In this document: positions 7,022 through 17,541 of the stretch, piece after piece
How positions within the stretch are numbered: position 1 is the first letter of the stretch
How the letters are laid out: the number at the start of each line of letters is the position of its first letter
Origin: Clostridiales bacterium
Lineage (GTDB): Bacteria; Bacillota; Clostridia; Oscillospirales; Oscillospiraceae
DNA: 64,000 bases
Direction of reading: 5' to 3'
Assembly (NCBI GenBank): GCA_012838345.1
Contig: DUPK01000078.1
Coordinates: 1-64,000 of the forward strand
The notes under the pieces: model-generated
What the model saw: the letters and a program-made list of their open reading frames with translations, nothing else
Told to the model about the DNA's origin: nothing
The model's database searches: none
Made by a program: the position numbers and the translations under genes

Positions 7022-10000
7022 TTAAAACAGTGAAATCTGGCTGGTTTCGGGCAGGTCGCCCAGGGCACCGAGGTTTCGAAGCTGCTCTATATGTGTCCTT
7101 GATACCTTGCGGCAGGCGTTTGCAAGCTCCTCAACCGACACGAAATCCATATCGCGGCAGGCATAGAGGTCCTGGGCAGCGGTTTCGCCCAGACCGCTTA
7201 TCGCGACGAAGGGCGGTCGCAGGGCGTTGCCCTCAACCAGAAACTTGGTTGCGTCGGACTTCCTTATGTCTATCGGCAGGAACTCAAAGCCGCGCATATA
7301 GAACTCGTAAACGGACTCAAGCGTGGTCAGAAGCTCCTGCTCCTTGGCCGTGGGGTTGGGGTTTGCATTTATCTGCATTATGTGCTGGCGCACTGTTTCA
7401 ATGCCCCTTGTCATCATTTCAGCGTCGAATGAGTCGCGCCTGCGGTAAAAGTAAGCGCTGTAATAGGCAATCGGCCTGTGCACCTTAAACCAGGCTATAC
7501 GGAAGGCCATCATGACGTAGGCGACGGCGTGAGCCTTGGGGAAAAGGTATTTTATCTTGTTGCAGGAATCTATGTACCAATCAGGGACTCCGAGGCTTCG
7601 CATCTCCTGCTCCCACTCCTCGCTCAGACCCTTGCCCTTCCGTACCGACTCCATTATTTTAAACGCCTTCATCTCGTCCATGCCCTTGGAAACCAGGTAG
7701 AGCATAATATCGTCGCGGCAGCCTATCGTCTCGTCGATTGTCGCAACCTTGTTAATAATCAAATCCTTTGCGTTTCCAAGCCACACGTCCGTTCCGTGCG
7801 AGAAACCCGAGAGCCTTATAAGCGTGTCAAATCGCTCCGGCTGGACGTCCATGAGCATCTGCCTGGTAAAGCTCGTGCCGAACTCCGGTATGCCTATCGT
7901 GCCGGTCTTGCCTATTATCGGGTCGTCGTCCGAAAGGCCGAGCGGCTCGGGAGACTTGAATATCATCATCGTCTCCGGGTCATCGAGCCGAATCTTTCTT
8001 GCGTCCACGCCGGTTAAGTCCTCAAGCATCTTTATCATGGTCGGGTCGTCGTGCCCGAGCTCGTCAAGCTTTAAGAGGTTGTCCTCCATGGCGTGGTATT
8101 CAAAGTGCGTGGTAATTATATCGGTATCCTCGGAGTCAGCCGGGCGCTGAACCGGGCAGAAATCCGTAACGTCCATTTCCTGCGGTATAATCACAAGTCC
8201 GCCGGGGTGCTGTCCGGTCGTGCGCTTTACGCCCACGCAGCCTAAGGTAAGGCGGTTTTCCTCGGCCTTTGTGACTGTGAGCGAGCGCTCCTCAAGGTAC
8301 TTCTTTACATAGCCGTAGGCGGTTTTGCTTGCGAGCGTGCCTATGGTGCCCGCCCTGAACACGTGGTCGGAGCCGAAAAGCTCCTCGGTGTATTTATGCG
8401 CCCTCGCCTGGTACTCGCCCGAGAAGTTCAGGTCAATGTCCGGCACCTTGGCCCCGCCGAAGCCGAGGAAGGTTTCAAAGGGTATGTCAAAGCCATCCTT
8501 TTCGTAGGGAGCGCCGCAGACCGGGCAATCTTTGTCCGGCATGTCGGCGCCGCAGCCGTAGCCCTTGCCCGACTCGAAATCCGAGTGGCGGCAGTTAGGG
8601 CAGCGGTAGTGCGCGGGCAGGGAGTTGACCTCGGTAATGCCCGAGAGGAAAGCGACGATGGATGAGCCGACGCTGCCGCGGGAGCCGACGAGGTAGCCCG
8701 CTTCAAGCGATTTTGCAACGAGCTTCTGGGCGCTCATGTAAATGACGTCGTATTTCCTTGCGAGTATGTCGTTGAGTTCGGTTTCAATGCGCTTTGTTAC
8801 TATCTCGGGCGGGTTTTCGCCGTATAGCTCATGCGTTCTGTCAAATACGAGCTTCTTTAAATCCTCGGCTGAATTCTCTATAACCGGGGTAAAGAGCTTC
8901 TTCGGCAAAAGCTCTATCTCCTCGCACATATCGGCAATCTCTTTGGGATAGCGTATGACGGCGTCGTAGGCGTCCGTTTCACCTAGATACGAAAACTCCT
9001 CGAGCATCTCATCCGTGGTCTTAAAGTAAAGCGGAAGCTCCCTGTCGGCGTCCGAATAGCCCTTGGACGCGAGAAGAATCCGGCGATAGACCTCATGCTC
9101 AGGATGGAGGAAATGGGCATCTCCCGTGGCGATAAAAGGCTTTCCAAGCTCCTTGGCCAGGCGCACTATCTTCCTGTTAAATTCGCGCAGCTCTTGGGTG
9201 TCGGAGGCCGTGCCGTCGTAGAGCATAAACTTGTTGTTGCAAAGCGGCTGAATCTCCAGGTAGTCGTAGAAAGCAGCGAGCCTTTTAAGCTCCGACCAGC
9301 TCTTTCTCGAGGACAAGGCGCTGAAAATCTCGCCTGCCTCACAGGCTGAGCCGATAATAAGCCCTTCCCTGTGCTGCATAAGCACGCTTTTGGGTATAAT
9401 GGGATTTTTCTTGAAGTATTTTAGGTGGCTGAGCGATACGAGCTTGTAGAGATTTTTTAGCCCCGCCTTGCTTTTTGCCAGGATTATCATATGGCGGGGG
9501 TGTCTTGAAGGCTGGTTTTCCGGCCTTAGCCCCTGCATATACGGGTTTATTTGATTTATTCTCTCTATCCCGTTTTCGATAAGCCTAGGAAACAGCTTCC
9601 CGAGAATATGTGCGACGGTTACGGCATCGTCCACCGCGCGGTGATGGGTAAACTCGGGCAAGCCTAAGTAGCCTGCAACGGTGTCGAGCTTATACTTTTT
9701 TAGCTCGGGCAGGAGGTTCTGGGACATGACGAGCGTATCGACGGAAACCGGCTTGTAGTTTATCCCCAATTGCTCGCAGCCCTTAATTATGAAGCCAATA
9801 TCGAAATCCGCATTGTGGGCGCAGAGCGGGGCGTCCCCGGCAAACTTAATAAAGCTCTCAAACGCCTCTCGGAGCTTCGGCGCGCCCAGGACGTCTTTGT
9901 CGCTGATACCGGTAAGCTGAGTGATATTGCCCGGGATATGCCTCTCCGGGTCCACAAACGTGTGGAAGCGCTCCCCGATTTCGCCGTTTTTGCAGCGTAC

Positions 10001-10999
10001 CGCGCCTATTTCGATTATGCAGTCTCGCTCGGAGTCAAGCCCCGTCGTCTCTATGTCGAAGGCGACGAATTCGTCTGTGAGTAACCTGTCTGAATCCCCA
10101 TGCACGACAACACGGTCGTCCACGTCGTTTATGTAATAAGCCTCGGTTCCAAAAATAATTTTGATGCCGGCGGCCTTCCCCGCCTTCCATGCCTCGGGAA
10201 AGGCTTGTACAACCCCGTGGTCAGTTATGGCTATCGCCTTATGGCCCCACTCCGCCGCCTGGCGCACGGCCTCGGCGACATTTGTGAGCGCGTCAAGCGT
10301 CGAATAGGTTGTGTGAAGGTGCAGCTCGACGCGTTTTTCCGCGGCCTTGTCCTCGCGCTTGGGGGCTTCGGCAATCTCTATGCTCGTCGGCTCAAGCACG
10401 ACGTCGTTTTCGTAGCGGTTATAGCGGGCAAAGCCTTGCACCGTCAGCCAGAGCCTCGGCTTTTTTTCGTCGAAGTATATGCGCTCGCAAATCTCCTTGG
10501 CGTTTTCCTCGCGCATGAAGCGGCTGACATGCACGGAGCCGGTGTAGTCGGTCATGTAAAAGGAAAGCGACCAGGCGTTCTGCTTGGGAAGCTCCTTGGA
10601 ATCGGCGGCGAACACCTCTCCCCGGACTGTGATTTTGCCAGAGGCCTCGGAAAATTCGCTCATCGGGGAGATTTTGCCCTTAATCGGCGAGCCCATAATC
10701 ACCTCGCCATGTTTTCTAGTCTTCTTGCCGCCCCTCTCGGCTTTCGTAGCCGGCTGGGGGTAGACAATCTTTATGTCTATGCCGTTTAGGCCGAACTCCT
10801 CTTTTATCTCGCTCTCCATCAGCCCGACAAGGAGCGGCGGAACCGGCTCGTTAAACTGCACCTTAAGCTGCATCTCGCGCTTTTTCTTGTCAACCGTCGC
10901 GCTGAGCACGAGCGCATTATTAAGAGCGCCGAAGATAGCTTCGTCGCCCCTGCAACATGAAAATATATCGTAAAACGGAATCGGTTTCTTTTCACCCAT
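7022..10999 (-). CDS. polC: DNA polymerase III PolC-type alpha subunit
   Basis: The Gram-positive replicative polymerase with built-in 3'-5' exonuclease, 1,325 aa, somewhat shorter than the usual 1,430 or so. Order: N-terminal OB-fold region (about 100-210); PHP domain starting HLHTTYS (about 227); DEDD exonuclease inserted in it with AFDIETTGL (about 313), HNADFD (about 395) and HHRAVDD (about 452); palm-associated GSRGSVGSS (about 772); a zinc site CPNC near 800 with CPVC near 826; and polymerase motif VPDIDLNF (about 852). The shortening is mostly at the N-terminus, which begins directly at a motif preceding the OB-fold. It is the last gene of the cluster, 15 bases after ispG, with a GAGGG ribosome site. 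Confidence 0.97.
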   Translation of the reverse strand: MGEKKPIPFYDIFSCCRGDEAIFGALNNALVLSATVDKKKREMQLKVQFNEPVPPLLVGLMESEIKEEFGLNGIDIKIVYPQPATKAERGGKKTRKHGEVIMGSPIKGKISPMSEFSEASGKITVRGEVFAADSKELPKQNAWSLSFYMTDYTGSVHVSRFMREENAKEICERIYFDEKKPRLWLTVQGFARYNRYENDVVLEPTSIEIAEAPKREDKAAEKRVELHLHTTYSTLDALTNVAEAVRQAAEWGHKAIAITDHGVVQAFPEAWKAGKAAGIKIIFGTEAYYINDVDDRVVVHGDSDRLLTDEFVAFDIETTGLDSERDCIIEIGAVRCKNGEIGERFHTFVDPERHIPGNITQLTGISDKDVLGAPKLREAFESFIKFAGDAPLCAHNADFDIGFIIKGCEQLGINYKPVSVDTLVMSQNLLPELKKYKLDTVAGYLGLPEFTHHRAVDDAVTVAHILGKLFPRLIENGIERINQINPYMQGLRPENQPSRHPRHMIILAKSKAGLKNLYKLVSLSHLKYFKKNPIIPKSVLMQHREGLIIGSACEAGEIFSALSSRKSWSELKRLAAFYDYLEIQPLCNNKFMLYDGTASDTQELREFNRKIVRLAKELGKPFIATGDAHFLHPEHEVYRRILLASKGYSDADRELPLYFKTTDEMLEEFSYLGETDAYDAVIRYPKEIADMCEEIELLPKKLFTPVIENSAEDLKKLVFDRTHELYGENPPEIVTKRIETELNDILARKYDVIYMSAQKLVAKSLEAGYLVGSRGSVGSSIVAFLSGITEVNSLPAHYRCPNCRHSDFESGKGYGCGADMPDKDCPVCGAPYEKDGFDIPFETFLGFGGAKVPDIDLNFSGEYQARAHKYTEELFGSDHVFRAGTIGTLASKTAYGYVKKYLEERSLTVTKAEENRLTLGCVGVKRTTGQHPGGLVIIPQEMDVTDFCPVQRPADSEDTDIITTHFEYHAMEDNLLKLDELGHDDPTMIKMLEDLTGVDARKIRLDDPETMMIFKSPEPLGLSDDDPIIGKTGTIGIPEFGTSFTRQMLMDVQPERFDTLIRLSGFSHGTDVWLGNAKDLIINKVATIDETIGCRDDIMLYLVSKGMDEMKAFKIMESVRKGKGLSEEWEQEMRSLGVPDWYIDSCNKIKYLFPKAHAVAYVMMAFRIAWFKVHRPIAYYSAYFYRRRDSFDAEMMTRGIETVRQHIMQINANPNPTAKEQELLTTLESVYEFYMRGFEFLPIDIRKSDATKFLVEGNALRPPFVAISGLGETAAQDLYACRDMDFVSVEELANACRKVSRTHIEQLRNLGALGDLPETSQISLF

Positions 11000-11014
11000 G
11001 TAATAGTCAACCCT

Positions 11015-12064
11015 CTAATTGTCTTTCTCTATAAGCTCAAGAAGCTCGTCAGCGAGCCTGCCCGCGGGAACAGTTTTTACGATTTCCCCGCGCCTGAAGA
11101 TAATCCCCTTGTCCCTGCCGCCGGCTATCCCGTAATCAGCGTGCGAGGCCTCTCCCGGGCCGTTTACGACGCAGCCCATGACGGCGACGGTTATATCCCA
11201 CGGATAGTTTTTCAGGCGGCTCTCCACCTCTCCGGCGAGTGAAATCAGGTCAATCTCCGTCCTGCCGCAGGTGGGGCAGGAGACAATCGATACCCCCTCG
11301 CGCCTTAGACCTAAAGCCTTCAATATCGCTATTCCGGCCCTGACCTCGGCTTCCGGCTCGGCGGTAAGAGATACGCGTATGGTGTCTCCGATGCCGTCGA
11401 GGAGCAGGGTGCCAATGCCGCAGGCGGATTTGATTATGCCCATGTACTCGGTGCCGGCCTCGGTTATTCCTATGTGCAGGGGATAATCCACCTTTTCGGA
11501 CAAGAGCCTGTATGCAGCGACTGTGAGCGGTACGGACGAAGCCTTTAACGACACGCAGATGTCGCCAAAGCCGAGCTTTTCAAGCTTGTCAATCTGGCCC
11601 ATGGCGCTTTCGACCATGGCCTCGGGGCTCAGCCCGCCGTACTTGTCAAGCAGGGATTTTTCAAGGCTGCCTCCGTTTACGCCCACCCGTATCGGTATCG
11701 AGCGCTCGCGGCAGGCGCCGACGATTGCCCTCAGCTTATCCTCCCCGCCGATATTGCCGGGGTTTATGCGTATTTTGTCGGCCCCGCGCTCGGCGGCGCG
11801 GATTGCAAGCCTGTAATCAAAGTGAACATCGGCGACAAGCGGCAGGTCGGTGCGTTTTTTTATTTCGTAAAAGGCGTTTGCCGCCTCCATATTGGGGACG
11901 GCAAGGCGCACGATGTCACAGCCCACAGCCCTGAGCCTTTCTATCTGGGACACCGTGTCTTCTATGTTTTCGGTCCTAGTGTTGGTCATAGACTGGACGG
12001 TAATTCTCTCACCGCCGCCTATAAAGAGAGGACCGACCTTGATTTTACGGGTTTTTTTACTCAT
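11015..12064 (-). CDS. ispG: 4-hydroxy-3-methylbut-2-enyl-diphosphate synthase
   Basis: IspG (GcpE) converts methylerythritol cyclodiphosphate to HMBPP in the MEP isoprenoid pathway using a [4Fe-4S] cluster. At 349 aa it is the normal short bacterial form. The N-terminal TIM barrel begins with VGPLFIGGG and TVQSMTNTRT. The C-terminal cluster domain shows cysteines in SCPTCGR (about 268-271) and in GCVVNGPGE (about 299), the three expected ligands. It overlaps rseP by four bases (ATGA), and Dxr, another MEP enzyme, is two genes upstream, so pathway enzymes are co-transcribed. The reductant is normally flavodoxin or ferredoxin, not encoded here. Confidence 0.97.
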   Translation of the reverse strand: MSKKTRKIKVGPLFIGGGERITVQSMTNTRTENIEDTVSQIERLRAVGCDIVRLAVPNMEAANAFYEIKKRTDLPLVADVHFDYRLAIRAAERGADKIRINPGNIGGEDKLRAIVGACRERSIPIRVGVNGGSLEKSLLDKYGGLSPEAMVESAMGQIDKLEKLGFGDICVSLKASSVPLTVAAYRLLSEKVDYPLHIGITEAGTEYMGIIKSACGIGTLLLDGIGDTIRVSLTAEPEAEVRAGIAILKALGLRREGVSIVSCPTCGRTEIDLISLAGEVESRLKNYPWDITVAVMGCVVNGPGEASHADYGIAGGRDKGIIFRRGEIVKTVPAGRLADELLELIEKDN

Positions 12065-13119
12065 CCTCTTACCAGCTTTAAGATGTCGTTGAAGAATACG
12101 AAGACCATAAGACCCATGAGCAGTACAAAGCCCGCCAGATGGACGAAATTTTCGTACTTGGGGTTTATTCGTCTTCTCAGTATCTTCTCCGTCACAAAGG
12201 TTACCAGCATGAAGAATATGCGCCCCCCGTCGAGCGCGGGTATGGGAAGCATGTTCATCACGGCAAGATTAATCGCGATGAAGGCGCAGATGTAAGCTAT
12301 GTTTGCAAACGCCGCCGATTTTGATGCGGCGGTAGACCCAACCTCGTTTATTATTCCGACTATGCCAATTGGCCCCGAGAGCTCCCTTACCCCGACGTTT
12401 CCGGTGATTAAATCGCTCAGGCCCATGCGCACCATGCGCACAAAGGATATGGAGCTGTACCATGTGTGGCGGAGCTTTAGGCCCAGCGTAGCTTTCTCCG
12501 CTTTCAGATAGATTCCGTAACGCAGAACCTTTTCCCCGTTTACTTCGTACTCGCGCAGTGAAATGGGGAAATCGCCCAGGAAAACCTTTTTCCCGTCCCT
12601 GATAACAACTATGTCCGCGGTCTTGCCGTTCCCTCTTGAGAGGAATGTCGTTATATCGTTTGAGAGGAATATGCGCTCCCCGTCTATGGAGTAAAAGGTG
12701 TCGCCCTCTCTAAGATAGCTCGTTTCGGTGTTCGGGAAGCCCTCCATGAAGCCGGCAAGCGTGGTGGTCGTAATGGTTCCGTAACCTGAAAACAGTGCGG
12801 CAAGTATCAGGAAACCGGCGAGGAAGTTCATAAAAGAGCCCGCAACAAGTATGATAAACCGTTTCCAGATGGGTTTTTTCATGAACGACCCCGGGTCGCT
12901 CGAGTCCTCGTCCTGTCCCTCCAGGGCGCAGAAACCGCCTATGGGCAGGATTCGGAGAGAGTAAAGCGTCTCCCTGCCCTGCTTCTTTATAATAGCAGGG
13001 CCCATGCCTATTGCAAATTCGTTGACCTTAACGCCGAGCGACTTGGCGGCGAGAAAATGCCCCAGCTCGTGGACGGTTATAAGTAAGCCAAAAACAATGA
13101 TGGCGATTGCTATATACAT
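12061..13119 (-). CDS. rseP: RseP-type site-2 membrane metalloprotease
   Basis: An intramembrane zinc protease (M50, RseP/RasP) that cuts anti-sigma factors and signal-peptide remnants within the membrane. The zinc-binding HELGH motif lies in the first membrane helix and the third ligand motif ALDGGR near the C-terminus; a PDZ-like domain lies between, containing SIDGERIF. Residual length is 352 aa when started at the ATG at 13119, which has AAAGG six bases upstream and begins one base after the dxr stop; a start at 13137 is also open but would overlap dxr. It is followed by ispG with a four-base overlap. The neighbourhood (cdsA-dxr-rseP-ispG) is the classical arrangement. Confidence 0.95.
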   Translation of the reverse strand: MYIAIAIIVFGLLITVHELGHFLAAKSLGVKVNEFAIGMGPAIIKKQGRETLYSLRILPIGGFCALEGQDEDSSDPGSFMKKPIWKRFIILVAGSFMNFLAGFLILAALFSGYGTITTTTLAGFMEGFPNTETSYLREGDTFYSIDGERIFLSNDITTFLSRGNGKTADIVVIRDGKKVFLGDFPISLREYEVNGEKVLRYGIYLKAEKATLGLKLRHTWYSSISFVRMVRMGLSDLITGNVGVRELSGPIGIVGIINEVGSTAASKSAAFANIAYICAFIAINLAVMNMLPIPALDGGRIFFMLVTFVTEKILRRRINPKYENFVHLAGFVLLMGLMVFVFFNDILKLVRG

Positions 13120-13120
13120 T

Positions 13121-14254
13121 TCATGCCTTTCTGACAAGCTCCCTGGCCTGTCGGTCCGCCTCGAGTATGTCCTCGAGCGTTGGACTTGCCTTGTTTTTTA
13201 TGCTATCAAGAGCCAAAACAACGGCATCATAAATGCCGTAAAAAGAAATCTTATCATTGAGGAAAAGCCTGACCGCCTCTTCGTTTGCCGCGTTCATCAC
13301 GGCGGGAGCGGTTCCCCCGAGCCTTGCACTCTCCATCGCGATTTTCAGGCAGGGGAAGGTTTCAAGGTCGGGCTTAAAAAACGTAAGCGGAGCTTTCGTA
13401 AAATCGGGCGCAGGAACTATGGAGGGCTTACGCTCGGGATAGGTAAGAGCGTATTGTATCGGAATCTTCATGTCCGGGACCCCGCACTGCGCAAGAACGG
13501 AGCCGTCCGCAAACTCGACCATGGAGTGGACTATGCTCTGCGGGTGAATGAGCACATCTATATTATCCGGCGAGGCTCCGAAAAGATGCATGGCCTCGAT
13601 AAATTCCAGCCCCTTGTTCATGAGCGTGGCTGAGTCAATCGTTATCTTCGGCCCCATGCTCCAGTTCGGGTGCTTCAGCGCGTCCTCTTTCCTGACGTTC
13701 TTCAGCTCCTCCCTGCTCATCCCGCGGAAGGGGCCGCCCGAAGCCGTTAGGATTATTCTGGAAAACCCCGTATCCTTCTGCCCGTCCAGACACTGAAAAA
13801 TCGCGGAGTGCTCGCTGTCCACAGGGACTATTTCGGCGCCGTGCGTTCCGGCCGCCGCCATGACAATCTCGCCGGCGCAGACCAGCGTCTCCTTGTTTGC
13901 CAGGGCAATCCTCTTTCCCTTTTCTATGGCGGCCATTGTGGGCCTTAGCCCCGCTGCCCCCGACATGGCGGTTATTACCGTGCCGGATGAGTCCGCCGCC
14001 GCCTCTATGACGCCCTCCATGCCCGAAACTATGCGCACGGAAGTGTCCCTGAGCCTTATTTTAAGGTCCGCTGCGGCCTTTTCATCAAACACCGCAACCA
14101 AAGAGGGCTTAAACTCCCGCACCTGCTCTTCCAGAAGTTCTGTGCTGCGGTTTGCAGCAAGCGAGGAAACCGAAAGCCCCAGGTGCTTTATAATCATCAG
14201 GCTCTGTCTGCCTATAGAACCCGTCGAGCCGAGAACGGATACAAGCTTTGTCAT
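13121..14254 (-). CDS. dxr: 1-deoxy-D-xylulose-5-phosphate reductoisomerase
   Basis: Dxr (IspC) rearranges and reduces DXP to MEP with NADPH, the committed step of the MEP pathway. The 377-aa protein starts with the Rossmann motif LGSTGSIGRQSL, followed by the NADPH region SLAANRS, the metal-binding acidic site PVDSEHSAIFQ (about 145-155), the substrate loop ASGGPFRG and the segment HPNWSMGPKI, and it ends with NAANEEAV and a helical C-terminus. Every catalytic element is present and length is normal. It lies between cdsA and rseP on the minus strand in the conserved envelope/isoprenoid block; the gap to cdsA is 94 bases. Confidence 0.97.
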   Translation of the reverse strand: MTKLVSVLGSTGSIGRQSLMIIKHLGLSVSSLAANRSTELLEEQVREFKPSLVAVFDEKAAADLKIRLRDTSVRIVSGMEGVIEAAADSSGTVITAMSGAAGLRPTMAAIEKGKRIALANKETLVCAGEIVMAAAGTHGAEIVPVDSEHSAIFQCLDGQKDTGFSRIILTASGGPFRGMSREELKNVRKEDALKHPNWSMGPKITIDSATLMNKGLEFIEAMHLFGASPDNIDVLIHPQSIVHSMVEFADGSVLAQCGVPDMKIPIQYALTYPERKPSIVPAPDFTKAPLTFFKPDLETFPCLKIAMESARLGGTAPAVMNAANEEAVRLFLNDKISFYGIYDAVVLALDSIKNKASPTLEDILEADRQARELVRKA

Positions 14255-14348
14255 GTTACCTCCATGCTCTCTGCACAGAATAAGTTTATTTAGCCTTGAT
14301 TTATATTATCCCTTTAAGCGGAAACCCTGCAAAAAGCGCTTATGTAAC

Positions 14349-15170
14349 TTAGGTCCCGACGGCGGGCAGCCACAGGATAAGGCAGTAAATAAGCGGCGCT
14401 GTGAATATCACGCTGTCCACCCTGTCGAGCATACCGCCGTGGCCCGGAAGGAGATTTCCGTAGTCCTTAATTTTAAACTCGCGCTTCATAAGCGAAAAGG
14501 CAAGGTCGCCAAGCTGCCCCGCCGCCCCGCCAATCAGCCCGTAGACCGCCAGAAGCGGGAAGCTGACAGGCACCATGCAGGAAAACCTCAAGATAAGCCC
14601 ATAAATAAGCATACCCAAAACGGCGCCTAATAGTCCGCCCCAGGCGCCGGCAACTGTCTTGTTCGGGCTAACATATGGAATCAGCTTTTTCTTGCCGAGC
14701 GCCCTGCCCGTGAAAAAAGCCCCCGTATCGCTACAATATGCCGCAACAAAGGGTATCAGTACAAGATATACCCCGTTTTGCATAAGCCTAATCCTCAGTA
14801 CGGACACAAACAGCAGGGGGACAAAGACCGCGGCAAAAATCGTTGCCAAAACTCTGAACGCAGCGCCGCTCTCCCCCCTGTATGAGATAACCGCCTCGTA
14901 ATAGACAAGAAAGGTCAGCACTACGAGCGAAGCATACAGTATCCTCATATCGGAGCCGAAGTATGCCCAAACAGGGATTCCGGCGGCGAAGACGACTGCA
15001 TACGCCGTGCAGCGGGCATGGACGGTAAGCCCCGCTCCCCTCATAAATTCAAAAGCGATGAGACCCGAAACCAGGGCTATAACCGCCGTCAGAAGCCACA
15101 CGGGCGCTAAAAGCGCAAGCACCAGCAGTATCGGAACCAATATAGCCGCGACCAGAACCCTTGCTCTCAT
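14349..15170 (-). CDS. cdsA: phosphatidate cytidylyltransferase
   Basis: CdsA makes CDP-diacylglycerol from phosphatidic acid and CTP at the membrane, the branch point for bacterial phospholipids. The protein of 273 aa has about eight membrane helices and the C-terminal family signature: SLMKREFKIKDYG followed by PGHGGMLDRVDS, with the catalytic aspartates and lysine in place. A TTG start at 15182 is open, but GGAGG lies a few bases before the ATG at 15170, which I prefer. In many Firmicutes uppS precedes cdsA; here infB is directly upstream (gap 19 bases), so uppS, frr, pyrH, tsf and rbfA are not at this locus. Confidence 0.95.
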   Translation of the reverse strand: MRARVLVAAILVPILLVLALLAPVWLLTAVIALVSGLIAFEFMRGAGLTVHARCTAYAVVFAAGIPVWAYFGSDMRILYASLVVLTFLVYYEAVISYRGESGAAFRVLATIFAAVFVPLLFVSVLRIRLMQNGVYLVLIPFVAAYCSDTGAFFTGRALGKKKLIPYVSPNKTVAGAWGGLLGAVLGMLIYGLILRFSCMVPVSFPLLAVYGLIGGAAGQLGDLAFSLMKREFKIKDYGNLLPGHGGMLDRVDSVIFTAPLIYCLILWLPAVGT

Positions 15171-15189
15171 GCAGACCTCCAAACTTAAG

Positions 15190-17541
15190 CTATTGCTTTA
15201 CCTGCTCCATTACGAAGACTTCTATAATGTCGCCTTCCTTGATGTCGTTGAACTTCTCGACTGACAAGCCGCATTCGTAGCCGGCGGCGACTTCCTTTAC
15301 GTCGTCCTTGAAGCGTTTCAGGGAACCGAGGCTGCCCTCGTGTATGACGATGCCGTCCCGGACGACACGCACCTGGGAGTTTCTCGTTATCTTTCCGTCC
15401 AGCACATAGCCGCCGACAACCGTACCGATTTTTGAAACCTTGTAAATCTGCCTTGCCTCGACATGTCCTATGACGGCTTCCTTGTATACCGGGGCAAGCA
15501 TGCCCTTAATCGCGGCCTCAATCTCGTCTATGCACTCGTAGATTACGCGGTAGAGGCGTATGTCAACACTGAGTCTTGAAGCGCTCGCCGTTGCTGCGGC
15601 ATCGGGGCGCACGTTAAAGCCCACCACTATGGCGTTTGCGGTAGAGGCGAGCATTACGTCCGACTCGCTTATCGCACCGACGCCGCTGTGAATGACCTTT
15701 ACGCGGACCTCGTCGTTCGAGAGCTTCTCAAGCGATGTTTTTAATGCCTCGGCCGAGCCCTGTACATCCGCCTTGACTATTATGTTCAAATCCTTGATTT
15801 CGCCCTGCTGAATCTGGGCAAACAGGTCGTCGAGCGAGACCTTCTTAGTCTCGGCGCCGGTTTCCTTGGCGCTGGCCCTTCGCTGTTCGGCAAGCTCTCT
15901 GGCCATACGCTCGTCGTTTACCGCGTTGAAAGTATCGCCCGCCCTGGGCACTTCGCCAAGTCCCATGATTTCAACCGGAACCGAGGGCCCGGCCTCCGTG
16001 ACCTTTTCGCCCTTGTCGTTTGTCATCACCCGGATGCGTCCGACCGCGGTGCCGGCTATTATTATGTCGCCCTGCTTTAAGGTTCCGTTCTGGACAAGGA
16101 CGGTGGCCACCGGGCCCCTGCCCTTGTCTAGCTTTGCCTCAATAACCGTACCCTTCGCCTGGCGGTTGGGGTTGGCCTTAAGCTCCTTCATCTCGGCCGT
16201 CAGAACGACCATTTCGAGGAGATTGTCTATGCCCATGCCCGTCTTTGCGGATACCGGACAGACTATGGTCTCGCCGCCCCACTCCTCGGGCACAAGGCCG
16301 TGCTCGAGGAGCTGCTGCTTAATCCTCTCGGGGTTTACACCCGGTTTGTCCATCTTGTTAATCGCGACGATTATCGAAAGGTCGGCGGCCTTGGCATGGT
16401 TTATGGATTCAACCGTCTGAGGCATTATCCCGTCGTCCGCTGCGACAACCAATATTGCAATATCCGTAACCATGGCTCCCCGCGCACGCATTGAGGTGAA
16501 AGCCTCGTGTCCCGGGGTATCGAGGAAGGTGATGGGCTTGCCGTTGATATGCACCCTGTAAGCGCCGATATGCTGGGTTATTCCGCCCGCCTCGCCTTCC
16601 GCGACGTTTGCACTGCGGATTTTATCAAGCAGCGAGGTCTTGCCGTGGTCGACATGGCCCATAACCACGACAACCGGAGCGCGCGGTACGAGGTCCTTCT
16701 CGTCGTCTTCGTGGTCGTCAATCAGCTTTTCCTCTATTGTGACTACAACCTCGCGCTCAACCTTGCAGCCGAGCTCCATGGCGACAAGTGCCGCAGTATC
16801 ATAGTCGATTATTTCAGACAGGGATGCCATGACTCCGAGCTTTATGAGCTGTTTTACAACCTCTGCGCCCGTCTTCTTCATGCGGGTGGCAAGCTCTCCA
16901 ACGGAAATCTGGTCGGGTATCAGTACCTTAAGCTGCTGTTTCTTTGCCATCTCAAGCTGCAGCTTGATGAGCTTATCCCGCTCCTCCTGGCGCTTCTTCG
17001 CGCTTGCCGCCATGCTCTGCTGCTTGCCATGCCCCTTGCGCGTGAATTTTTCCTTGCCGTACTTCATGTTAGCAACGCGCTCGGGCACAAGCGTATCAAG
17101 GCGCTCGTCGTACTTATCGAGGTTTACCGTCACCCCGCGCGTGTCAATAACCCTTTTCTGCGGTACGGCTTTGGTAACGATTTGCTCACGTTCCGGCTTG
17201 GCTGCCGGCCCGGCTTCCTTAGTTGCGGCAGGAGCTTTTTTCGTTGCTTCCTTCTTTTCGGCCGGCTTCTCCGGTTCTGAGCTTTTTCCCTCCGCGGCGG
17301 GGGCGGCAGGCTCCTTCTTGGGCTGCGGCTTTTTCGCGTCTGCAAAAACCTCTTCAAGGCTTTCTATCTGGTTGTGCCTTGTAAGGTATTCAAATATTAT
17401 GTTTAGCTCAGCCTCTTCAAGCACCTGCATATGGTTCTTGGGCGCGGTGGCATATTTCCGCAGTATCTCGGAAATATCCTTGGAATTTAATCCAAAGTCC
17501 TTCGCGACCTCGTGAACCCTGTATTTCATAAAACTAGCCAT
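15190..17541 (-). CDS. infB: translation initiation factor IF-2
   Basis: The initiator-tRNA-loading GTPase, 783 aa. An N-terminal IF2N helix region (about 1-55) is followed by an alanine/lysine/proline/glutamate-rich linker (about 65-145), a second IF2N region, then the G domain with GHVDHGKTS (G1), DTPGHEAFT (G3), NKMDKPG (G4) and SAKTGMG (G5), and domains II to IV. The start is ATG at 17541 with GGGAGG nearby, overlapping the ylxQ stop by eight bases. Order rimP-nusA-rnpM-ylxQ-infB is the conserved bacterial cluster. Confidence 0.98.
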   Translation of the reverse strand: MASFMKYRVHEVAKDFGLNSKDISEILRKYATAPKNHMQVLEEAELNIIFEYLTRHNQIESLEEVFADAKKPQPKKEPAAPAAEGKSSEPEKPAEKKEATKKAPAATKEAGPAAKPEREQIVTKAVPQKRVIDTRGVTVNLDKYDERLDTLVPERVANMKYGKEKFTRKGHGKQQSMAASAKKRQEERDKLIKLQLEMAKKQQLKVLIPDQISVGELATRMKKTGAEVVKQLIKLGVMASLSEIIDYDTAALVAMELGCKVEREVVVTIEEKLIDDHEDDEKDLVPRAPVVVVMGHVDHGKTSLLDKIRSANVAEGEAGGITQHIGAYRVHINGKPITFLDTPGHEAFTSMRARGAMVTDIAILVVAADDGIMPQTVESINHAKAADLSIIVAINKMDKPGVNPERIKQQLLEHGLVPEEWGGETIVCPVSAKTGMGIDNLLEMVVLTAEMKELKANPNRQAKGTVIEAKLDKGRGPVATVLVQNGTLKQGDIIIAGTAVGRIRVMTNDKGEKVTEAGPSVPVEIMGLGEVPRAGDTFNAVNDERMARELAEQRRASAKETGAETKKVSLDDLFAQIQQGEIKDLNIIVKADVQGSAEALKTSLEKLSNDEVRVKVIHSGVGAISESDVMLASTANAIVVGFNVRPDAAATASASRLSVDIRLYRVIYECIDEIEAAIKGMLAPVYKEAVIGHVEARQIYKVSKIGTVVGGYVLDGKITRNSQVRVVRDGIVIHEGSLGSLKRFKDDVKEVAAGYECGLSVEKFNDIKEGDIIEVFVMEQVKQ